DNA from: CAZJHM01 sp964545925
Lineage (GTDB): Archaea > Iainarchaeota > Iainarchaeia > Iainarchaeales > CAZJHM01
Assembly: GCA_964545925.1 (NCBI GenBank)
Contig: CAZJHM010000024.1
Span: 1 to 9,232, forward strand
Direction of reading: 5' to 3'
Length of the DNA stretch: 9,232 nt
How positions within the stretch are numbered: position 1 is the first letter of the stretch; every line of letters starts with the position of its first letter. The notes beneath the pieces are model-generated. The model was not told the DNA's origin. It ran no database searches and saw only the letters and a list, made by a program, of their open reading frames with translations. The translations under genes were made by a program, and so were the position numbers. Below, piece by piece: positions 1-7,033 of this stretch.

Positions 1-80
1 AGCTCACCCGTTTAGATTAGAAACATTTATTTTAAAAACATTTGTTGCTTTCTTTTTAGATTTTATATTTTTTAAATAAA
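1..80 (-). other. Short region downstream of the last gene; possible promoter for a gene further left
   Basis: No coding frame is visible. On the minus strand the region is very AT-rich, with TTTAAAATAA at about 26-35, and then turns abruptly GC-rich at 1-10 (CGGGTGAGCT). A TATA box some 22-25 bases before that change could drive a gene or structured RNA starting near the edge. A T-run at 34-38 could instead act as an archaeal terminator for the tail-anchored gene. The window ends too soon to decide. Confidence 0.2.
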
Positions 81-809
81 TTAGATTGTTAATACAATAT
101 AAAGAATTATTAATAAAATTACTATTATAGCTAGATAGATTATATCATATTTTGTGTTTATTTTTGTTTTGGGATTTTTTTCTGAAATTCCTTTGGTAGT
201 TTTGCTTGCAATTCCTTTTGAATATTCAATCCATTTCTTAGGCTCTTTTAATTCTTCCATAGTTTCTTGTATTATTTCTCCAATTGATTCTTTTCTTTCT
301 TCTATTTCTGGGAACTTAATTTCTCCTGTAAATGCATTTACTAAAAAATTGTAAGATTCCTTATCGTTTATTTTCAATCTAAGTTCTATTTTCCAAAAAG
401 GACAGTAAAAAATTACATCTTCAAAAATATCTACATTGTCTTTTTTAGTTAGGAATTTCTCAGCGATTTTCACAGCAGCAATTCTTTTCAAAACTGTTTT
501 ATCTGCTTTTGGTTGTTCAAAATCCTTTCCTTCATTTTCTTTTAGTGCTTTTAAATCAAATTTGTTTAGAAAAGAGTTATCAATTAATAATTTTCTTGCA
601 TCCATTATTGCATGCCAGATTTCTACTTTTTCCACTACATTGTCTTTTTCCATTGTTGCTGTGTAATTGAAATAATAATATGGTTCGTAAATTAATTTTC
701 TATCTAAAAAAGAAGGGGATTTCCAACCTTTTTTTTCCAATATTTTTTCAACATCTTTCCTTGCATCTGCCAGACTTATTTTTTCATCCAATACTTTTAT
801 TTTAGACAT
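81..809 (-). CDS. Tail-anchored membrane protein with duplicated PepSY-like domain
   Basis: A 242-aa protein of unknown function. Two similar halves are visible. Half one has a helix (13-27), then LIYEPYYYFNYTA (39-51) and WHAIMDARKLLID (65-77). Half two has a helix (107-121), then VIFYCPFWKIELRL (132-145) and YNFLVNAFTGEIKF (153-166). The order helix, aromatic-proline strand, strand ending in D/N-A-x-(T)-G/K resembles PepSY-type domains; this is a resemblance by eye. Residues 170-190 are charged and probably helical, 197-220 are a Lys/Thr/Ser-rich linker, and 221-241 are a single hydrophobic span ending at the last residue. That layout is typical of a tail-anchored protein with its body in the cytoplasm. 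The start codon lies inside the end of the upstream giant gene (13-bp overlap) with AGAAGGG eight bases before it, so translation is probably coupled. Partnership with the giant protein at the membrane is inference. Confidence 0.85.
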   Translation of the reverse strand: MSKIKVLDEKISLADARKDVEKILEKKGWKSPSFLDRKLIYEPYYYFNYTATMEKDNVVEKVEIWHAIMDARKLLIDNSFLNKFDLKALKENEGKDFEQPKADKTVLKRIAAVKIAEKFLTKKDNVDIFEDVIFYCPFWKIELRLKINDKESYNFLVNAFTGEIKFPEIEERKESIGEIIQETMEELKEPKKWIEYSKGIASKTTKGISEKNPKTKINTKYDIIYLAIIVILLIILYIVLTI

Positions 810-3800
810 ACAACATACCCTTCTGGAATTCTTTGTTTATACAAATCCAATATTATTTTTTCAGTATTCCAATAATATTCTTGTTCTTTTTTCAGTATTA
901 ATCCATTATTCACATAATCAATAAAGTTTTGGATTTGTTTTATCTCATATCCAAACAAATATTTTGTTTCAATTGCTTTGCTATCGCTTATTGCTAAGTT
1001 GTCTCCTGAGTATTCCAAATATTCTAATTTTCCATCACATTTTGCAATTTCATTTTTTCCAGTAGTCATATAATAGATATATTTATAGTTCTCTAAGTTT
1101 TCAGTTGTTAAATTTTCAATTTCTAATTTTTGTTCTTTAATTCCTGCATCTTGTCCAACAATTTCTTGAGTACATATTTTTATTTGTGCAAATAAGCTTC
1201 CCTCATTATCATTGAAATACCCAGAAACATCATTTACATAGAATTTCATAGTTTCCTTGTCTGTTGTTTCTCCTTTGTAATTATGTGCATCATAACATCC
1301 ACTTCCTACTTTATAATCATTTCCTGAAGTTTTTTCCAAACTTAAAGCCAAAGGCACTGCATTTATGCATTTGTAAGTTAATCCATCTCCTTGTTTTTCA
1401 GGAACTCCGGTTATTTCTGCTTGTAGTTTTCCTGTTAAATCAGTTCCATAATAATATTTTTGTGTTGTGTCCATTTTTATTTCATATTTTGCTTTTGCTG
1501 GAATTTCAATTTCTATTCCTTGTTCATTGTTTGTTTGTAATGAAATACTTTCATAATAACAAATTTCTTTTGTTTCTGCTTGTTCTGAACATTTTCCATT
1601 TGAACTTGCTAATAAAGGCAAAGGAAGTTCCTTGTTGCTTGCACACAAGATTGGAACGAGTGTTATTTTTCCTTTTTGCATTTCTGAATTATTTTCCTCA
1701 GCAATTATTTTCATTACTGTTTCTTCATTAGTTCCCAAATTTGAAACTCTGATTGTTTTTTTTGCAAACCCTTGTGGATTAATATCTGCATCTAAATCAA
1801 ACAAATAATTTGTAAATACAACACCATAGTTGTTTCTTTGTGCTTGAGAACCTTCTATTCCCACTGCTCCGTTATATGGAAGATTGTAAATTTCTCCATT
1901 TTTTTCTGCTATTTTTTTAAGATTGATTGTTATATTTGCATTTGGTTCTGAATTCCAGAATAAAGATTCTCCATTTAAGTAATCTATTGTTATTATTGCT
2001 TGGTAAATTCCAGATTCTATATCTTGTGTGCTTTGGCTATTGACTTTTATTGCCAAATTATTTCTTGTTAGATATTTATTCCAATTATTTCCTGCAACAA
2101 TTAATTGTTGTGAATAGTATTCTGCAAAGTCATTTCTCATATCAGAACTCAAAGTATCACTCATTAAAGCGATTTTGAAACTATATCCGTTTTCTTTTAA
2201 CAAATTGAAATTTGTTTGTTCTGAGAGAGTTTTTATTAATTTAATTAAAAATTGAGTATTATCGCAAAAAACATAATTTTCTTTTTCAGGATTACAGAAG
2301 TCTGTTGAGATTTTGTCCCAATTATATTCATAACTTGCCTTTATTTCTTCTCTTTTTAATTGTGGTTCTTCAGTTTCTAAAAATATTCTGAATTTTGCAT
2401 TTGCAATTTCATATTCTTGAATTCCTTTTCTTGTTATTGTAATTGTTCTTCCATTTAATTCTGCTTCAATATTTTCTGTTAGAACCTCAAACCCCTCTGC
2501 TTTGTTGCAGTTTGCATTTGATTGTTGATAGGTATCTAAGTTTATTGTTTTTTGAATTTCTTCTTTTTCAATTATTATATCTAAAGGATATGTAGATGGA
2601 AATTGTGTTTCAGTATCACAAAGGATTTTTATTCTTCCTTCTGTTTTTTCAAAATTTTCTTTTTTCTTGTAATCTTTTAAATCAATTAACAAATAATTAT
2701 TTTTATTTTCCTTAAGTTTTAATGTTAATATTTCTCCATTTGAGTAATCTGGAATTGCTCCTTCTCCTGCAACATACATCTTGGTTAATTTTGCTGGATT
2801 TGTATCTATATTTTTTCCAGAGATTGTTATTGGTTGTGCTTTCAAACATATTTCTTCAGTTACTTCATTTATTGGAACAATTATTTTGCTTGTTTCTTTT
2901 TCCTCATTAAATGCACAATCATAACAACTATAATTTCTACATTCTGATGCATTTGTAAGTTTTGCTGAACAAGAATGTTGTTCTTCAAAATCAATATTTA
3001 ATTCATTATTTAATTTTTCCCCAACTATTTCTTTTATTTTTTCAATACATGGTTCAAGACTTTCGGATGTATCTACTGTTCCTATATATAGATAGTCTTT
3101 TGTTGAAGAAATAGTCCAATTATTTTGATTTATTTCTGAGATATTCCAGATTTCAGTTAGATTTTTTCTGTATTTTCCATCCTCTATAATTGCAAACCCA
3201 CATTTTTTTGTATTTGTGTTTATTGCTATTCTCAATGTTCTTTGTTTTTCTAATCCAGAATTAACATAAGGTAAAGAACAAAAATAACAAGTGTGTCCTT
3301 CACATTCAATTGTTGATTGTGTGCAGAAGTTTCCAAATAATTCTGAATCCATTTGTGGAATAATTATTCCTGCTGATTTTGTAATTTCTTCTCCAAATTT
3401 ATTTTCTATTTTATTTATACATTCAATCATTGCCTCTGGTTGAGTGTATGTTGAAGGTTTTTCTTTTGTAAATAACTGTCTTTTTCTATTTCCTTCTGTT
3501 TCGTCATTTGTTCCATAATTTCCTTGTTCAGTTAAATAAGTTGTAAAATTAGTGGATATTTCTGCGGGTGTCCAGATTCTTGTCATATCCATTCTTTTGT
3601 TTTCATTTTCCCATATTTCAAATCCACATACTCCATTTGATTTCAATAACACTCTTAGGCTTGTTTTATCTTCATAGTTGTTAAATTGTTCCCAATTATC
3701 TTCTTTATAGACAATTATATTTGCTGGACTTTTAAATTCCATTCCAATTTCTGAGATATATTCTGCTTGATTAGAATTTATTTCAAAACAATCTTTTTCT

Positions 3801-6800
3801 GCTGTTTGATTATGTGGTTTTATTTGCAACTCTTTGTTTTCTGCAATTATTCCTTCAATTGTCTTAGTTTGCAAACTAAAATTCTTTTCAATTGAATATT
3901 TGCTATTAGAGTATATTCCATTTTCATTTGAAATTTCTAATTTTGGATATCTGTTATTTACAGCAATTGGTTTTGTGTTCTCAATAATTAAGTTTTCTTT
4001 TTCTGCTAAACTAAAATCAAATTCTTCGGAATTTTGCAAATTAGTTTTTATTTTTAACCAATCAAATTCTCCTTTGTATATTATTGTTTTTGAATAAATG
4101 TTTTTTATCCCTGAATGATTTTCCTCAATAGTTAATTGATATGCTCCGAGAATTTCTGGTTTTGTAAATACAATTGTTTGCTTTCCATTTTTTGCCAAAG
4201 TATATTCTTGTATTTTTGTAAAAAGTTCAGAACTTAGTTTCACATTCAAACTATCGTTGCATTTGTTTTCAATTATGAATTGCAAAGGAGTTTGGCTAGT
4301 GAAATCTAAACTTCCAATCTCTAAACATTTTCCTGTGTTTATTTGCTCCGAGAAATCTTCTAAAGGAATTCTTTTTTCAGTTTGTCTGTATCCTGATTTA
4401 ATTGCTTTTAATATTATTTCTTCTGCTGGTTGTTCAATTTCTCCCAATTCAAATTCTAAGGAAAAAGAACCATCTGAATTTGAATATTTGGTTGTTAGAT
4501 TGCTTGTTTCTTGAATAATATTTTCCAGATAAACTTTTACTTCTCCTAAATTTCCTGTCTTGCTTTTTGTTGTGCATGTTAAAGACATGATTGGTTGCTT
4601 GTATATTTTTCCTGGACAATCAAGAATAATTTCATCCCCAGCAACAATATTTATTGTCCATTCTTTTTTCATCAATAGATTATTTTGCATATCCTTTACA
4701 ATAATTTTTATCTTAGCTGTTCCTTGTGATATTACTTCCAAACTTTCTTTTCCTTCTATTGGACTATCTATCATCATTAGCCCTGAATAAACTTCCTTGT
4801 TTAGAATTTCTTCTGTTTTTTCAATTAATATCTGAACTTTTCCTTGTGTGTCTTGATTACAGGAAGAAACAGAATATTCTATATCAAATTTTTCTCCTTC
4901 TTTTGCTTGTTCAGGTGTGGTTAGATATATGGAAAAATTCTCAGAGCATATTTTCTCTCCAACAATTAAAGTTCTTTTCTTTTTTGCTTCTCCTTCTTTA
5001 TAATAATAAAGTGGTATTGCTGTTCCTTCATTTAGATTCTCAGTTTTTATTTTAATTAATATATTTGTTCCTCCCTCATAATCATAATTTAATTCCATTA
5101 ATGGAGATTGATAAACTCCTTGCTTTATGCATGTTTCAATTGGTTGATTGCAAGAATATCTTTTTCCTAAAACTAATCCTTCAACAGAATTAAATGATAT
5201 TTTATCTGTTCCTTCAGTTTCTATGAAATATTTTCCTTTGTCTGGAAGTCTAAATTCTAAGTAATAATTTTTTGCTTCATTTGGAGTTATTTGGGTATTT
5301 GTTTTATTTGCTGTTGATTTTATTCCATAAAAGGAGATTTCTTCTGTTTTTTCTCCCAAGTAAATCTTTATTTTTTCTGTTTTATTGTTTTGTATATCTA
5401 TTGTGCTTTTATAAAATTCAGATTGCAAGCCTTCTGCTCTTGCCTCAATTGCTAAAACTTTGTCTGCTGGAATTTCATTTATTTGACATATTGACTCTTT
5501 TGTTTCGCATTCTTTGTAAATTTTGTTTGTTTCTGCATCCCAAAAAATTACTTTTGCTTTTATTCCATCATATACTTCGTGTAATTTTGCTTTTGTATCA
5601 TAATCATAAACTTCAACTAATACTCCTCCTTTTCCTGCAACTAAATTTATTGTTATTTCTTGATTATCAGTCAGATTAATTTCTTCCTCTTTTTCCAAAT
5701 CATTTGTCTTTGCTATGATTGTATATTCTCCAGTTCTTAGATTTACTGGACTACCTGTTCCTGCTGGTGATTCCAGAAAACCTTTGAAAAAAACTTTTAT
5801 ATCTGCATTAATCGGATTTCCTTCTTCATCTGTTACATTAATTGTTAGTGTTTTTAGTTCTCCCTCATTTAGAGTTATTGTTTGTTTTTCAGAACTCGTT
5901 TTTTCAAATAATTGTAAATCAAATACACTTGTGTATCCATTATGATAAATAAAAACTCTGTATTCTCCATCTGTGATTATTTGACTGTATTCTTCTGCTT
6001 CTGTTTCGTAAAGAACAGAAGTTTTTCCTTTTTCAAATATTTTTATTACTGCTTTTTCTTTCTTTCCATTTTTCAAGATTTCCAAAGATATTTTTTTATC
6101 TCCCATTACTCCTGCTTTAAGGTTTATTTGTATTGGAAGAATTTCTCCTTCTGCAATATTGGCTTCTGAATATCCTGTTCCCCCATCTTGAGTTACGGCT
6201 GTTATTTCATATTCTCCTGCTGAAACAATTATTTCTCCAATTCCATCACTTTCTGTTGTCCCATAATAAACTTCTTCTGTTTGTTTGTTTTTTGCTTGTA
6301 ATTCTACTTTTTCAATAGGATTATCTTCTTCTAATACTTTAATTTGAAAAATTGCATTTTTTATTTCTTTTTCCAAATAAATTTTTGTTTCTTCTGTTAG
6401 TGCTTTTGTTGTTTCTTTATATCCTTCTACTGTTATTTTTGCAACTGCTTTCTGGCAATTTTCCAGAGAAATTTCAATTTCACTGTCTGAAAATCTTTTG
6501 TTTTCTCCATTTCCTGTTTCACATTTTATAACCATGTATTTTTCTTCTGTATTTTCTTTTTTGCTGTCTAAATCATAAAAATAAACTTTGTATTTTGTTG
6601 CTTTTGCTTTTTCCCCCAAATAAATAGAAAATATTTCATTTGTTATTTCTATATATGTGTCTTTTTCTTCATATTTAGAATCCTGTATAGTTAGTCGTTT
6701 TTCTCCAGCTTCTGTTATTTGTATTTTTCCCATACTATCTGTTGTATATGCTTGTCCATCCAAGAAAACAGTTAATCCTTCTATTGCTTGTCCATTTGAT

Positions 6801-7027
6801 TTATTTAAAATTTGTAAATAATAATAGTTTCCTGCTAATCCTGATGGTAAGAATACTATTGCACTTAATAGAGCAAAAACAATTAATGTGCTTATTGGGA
6901 AACTTGGAGCTGTTTTGTCTATCCTATCTACAAAGTTTGAAACAGGAACAACTGTGTCTAAACTTTCAACAAATTCATAATATGTGTTTTCCAGAAAATA
7001 ATAGAGCTTTTTTAATTGTTCAATCAT
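797..7027 (-). CDS. Giant signal-anchored surface protein with serial beta domains and Cys-rich modules
   Basis: A 2076-aa protein, exact function unknown. Residues 1-43 form a short N-terminal segment, followed by one hydrophobic span at 44-60 (core STLIVFALLSAIVFL) ending in PSGLAG. The long n-region suggests an uncleaved signal anchor with the remaining 2000 residues outside the cell. Residues about 68-565 look like a string of beta-sandwich domains of carboxypeptidase-regulatory/PEGA style (for example TVFLDGQAYTTDSMGKIQI, TINVTDEEGNPINADIKVFF). Further beta-rich regions run to about 1080. A duplicated six-cysteine module follows (1123-1379), then a C-terminal part (1400-2076) with no domain I recognise. 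There are 38 cysteines, many closely paired, and about 20 N-x-S/T sequons, both suiting an exported protein. No C-terminal membrane span, LPXTG-like signal, protease or glycosidase motif is seen. The gene starts six bases after the helicase stop and overlaps the next gene by 13 bases. It may be an adhesin or envelope-scaffold protein (inference). Confidence 0.88.
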   Translation of the reverse strand: MIEQLKKLYYFLENTYYEFVESLDTVVPVSNFVDRIDKTAPSFPISTLIVFALLSAIVFLPSGLAGNYYYLQILNKSNGQAIEGLTVFLDGQAYTTDSMGKIQITEAGEKRLTIQDSKYEEKDTYIEITNEIFSIYLGEKAKATKYKVYFYDLDSKKENTEEKYMVIKCETGNGENKRFSDSEIEISLENCQKAVAKITVEGYKETTKALTEETKIYLEKEIKNAIFQIKVLEEDNPIEKVELQAKNKQTEEVYYGTTESDGIGEIIVSAGEYEITAVTQDGGTGYSEANIAEGEILPIQINLKAGVMGDKKISLEILKNGKKEKAVIKIFEKGKTSVLYETEAEEYSQIITDGEYRVFIYHNGYTSVFDLQLFEKTSSEKQTITLNEGELKTLTINVTDEEGNPINADIKVFFKGFLESPAGTGSPVNLRTGEYTIIAKTNDLEKEEEINLTDNQEITINLVAGKGGVLVEVYDYDTKAKLHEVYDGIKAKVIFWDAETNKIYKECETKESICQINEIPADKVLAIEARAEGLQSEFYKSTIDIQNNKTEKIKIYLGEKTEEISFYGIKSTANKTNTQITPNEAKNYYLEFRLPDKGKYFIETEGTDKISFNSVEGLVLGKRYSCNQPIETCIKQGVYQSPLMELNYDYEGGTNILIKIKTENLNEGTAIPLYYYKEGEAKKKRTLIVGEKICSENFSIYLTTPEQAKEGEKFDIEYSVSSCNQDTQGKVQILIEKTEEILNKEVYSGLMMIDSPIEGKESLEVISQGTAKIKIIVKDMQNNLLMKKEWTINIVAGDEIILDCPGKIYKQPIMSLTCTTKSKTGNLGEVKVYLENIIQETSNLTTKYSNSDGSFSLEFELGEIEQPAEEIILKAIKSGYRQTEKRIPLEDFSEQINTGKCLEIGSLDFTSQTPLQFIIENKCNDSLNVKLSSELFTKIQEYTLAKNGKQTIVFTKPEILGAYQLTIEENHSGIKNIYSKTIIYKGEFDWLKIKTNLQNSEEFDFSLAEKENLIIENTKPIAVNNRYPKLEISNENGIYSNSKYSIEKNFSLQTKTIEGIIAENKELQIKPHNQTAEKDCFEINSNQAEYISEIGMEFKSPANIIVYKEDNWEQFNNYEDKTSLRVLLKSNGVCGFEIWENENKRMDMTRIWTPAEISTNFTTYLTEQGNYGTNDETEGNRKRQLFTKEKPSTYTQPEAMIECINKIENKFGEEITKSAGIIIPQMDSELFGNFCTQSTIECEGHTCYFCSLPYVNSGLEKQRTLRIAINTNTKKCGFAIIEDGKYRKNLTEIWNISEINQNNWTISSTKDYLYIGTVDTSESLEPCIEKIKEIVGEKLNNELNIDFEEQHSCSAKLTNASECRNYSCYDCAFNEEKETSKIIVPINEVTEEICLKAQPITISGKNIDTNPAKLTKMYVAGEGAIPDYSNGEILTLKLKENKNNYLLIDLKDYKKKENFEKTEGRIKILCDTETQFPSTYPLDIIIEKEEIQKTINLDTYQQSNANCNKAEGFEVLTENIEAELNGRTITITRKGIQEYEIANAKFRIFLETEEPQLKREEIKASYEYNWDKISTDFCNPEKENYVFCDNTQFLIKLIKTLSEQTNFNLLKENGYSFKIALMSDTLSSDMRNDFAEYYSQQLIVAGNNWNKYLTRNNLAIKVNSQSTQDIESGIYQAIITIDYLNGESLFWNSEPNANITINLKKIAEKNGEIYNLPYNGAVGIEGSQAQRNNYGVVFTNYLFDLDADINPQGFAKKTIRVSNLGTNEETVMKIIAEENNSEMQKGKITLVPILCASNKELPLPLLASSNGKCSEQAETKEICYYESISLQTNNEQGIEIEIPAKAKYEIKMDTTQKYYYGTDLTGKLQAEITGVPEKQGDGLTYKCINAVPLALSLEKTSGNDYKVGSGCYDAHNYKGETTDKETMKFYVNDVSGYFNDNEGSLFAQIKICTQEIVGQDAGIKEQKLEIENLTTENLENYKYIYYMTTGKNEIAKCDGKLEYLEYSGDNLAISDSKAIETKYLFGYEIKQIQNFIDYVNNGLILKKEQEYYWNTEKIILDLYKQRIPEGYVVCLK
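818..824 (-). promoter_or_regulatory. Possible ribosome-binding site for the tail-anchored protein gene
   Basis: AGAAGGG on the minus strand lies eight bases before the ATG at 807-809, inside the 3' end of the giant gene. It is a partial match to the archaeal anti-Shine-Dalgarno sequence. With the 13-bp overlap it favours this start and suggests reinitiation or coupled translation. Neither of the other two genes has a comparable site. Confidence 0.35.
2891..3661 (-). repeat. Tandem duplicated six-cysteine module within the giant protein
   Basis: Two consecutive diverged units encode residues 1123-1263 and 1264-1379. Matching blocks are LRVLLKSNGVCGFEI / LRIAINTNTKKCGFAI, then TRIWTPAEI / TEIWNISEI, then EAMIECINKIENKFGEEI / ESLEPCIEKIKEIVGEKL, then a terminal cluster C-x6-C-x4-C-x2-C (1235, 1242, 1247, 1250) / C-x9-C-x4-C-x2-C (1353, 1363, 1368, 1371). 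With C1134 and C1203, and C1276 and C1327, each unit has six cysteines in the same order. A third unit seems to begin at SKIIVPINEVTEEICLK (1380-1396) but does not continue. The unit boundary falls at about base 3238. The cysteines could form disulfides or bind a metal; an extracellular location favours disulfides. I do not recognise the family. Confidence 0.8.
5333..6826 (-). repeat. Serial beta-sandwich-like domains in the giant protein
   Basis: Residues about 68-565 divide into roughly six units of 70-100 aa, with approximate limits 68-138, 146-222, 224-305, 310-390, 391-465 and 467-562. Several start with a short strand and a polar turn (LKTLTINVTDEEGNPINADI) and contain a gly-glu-tyr strand late in the unit (AGEYEITAV at 270-278, DGEYRVFIY at 353-361, TGEYTIIAK at 432-440). 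They end in a strand such as SIYLGEK, IYLEKEI, INLKAG, INLVAG or IYLGEK. This is the layout of carboxypeptidase-regulatory-like or PEGA-like modules. Sequence identity between units is low, so this is a fold-level call made by eye. Confidence 0.55.
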
Positions 7028-7033
7028 ACATAA

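Noticed and set aside
1..30. tRNA at the left edge
   Set aside because: The few GC-rich bases do not give a matching acceptor and D-arm pattern, and no cloverleaf can be formed within the window.
1264..1731. Plus-strand open frames of 60-155 codons across the window, for example 1264-1731 and 8658-9083
   Set aside because: They lie opposite long intact minus-strand genes and encode Leu/Phe/Ser-rich low-complexity peptides, as expected from the reverse complement of Lys/Glu-rich coding sequence.
2891..3661. Zinc-ribbon or Fe-S cluster function for the C-x4-C-x2-C clusters
   Set aside because: Not excluded, but spacing does not match a standard CxxC-n-CxxC ribbon or ferredoxin pattern, and the predicted extracellular location favours disulfides.
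797..7027. Carboxypeptidase or other enzyme activity for the giant protein
   Set aside because: Only regulatory-like beta modules are seen; no zinc-peptidase, serine-protease or glycosidase motif was found in the sequence.
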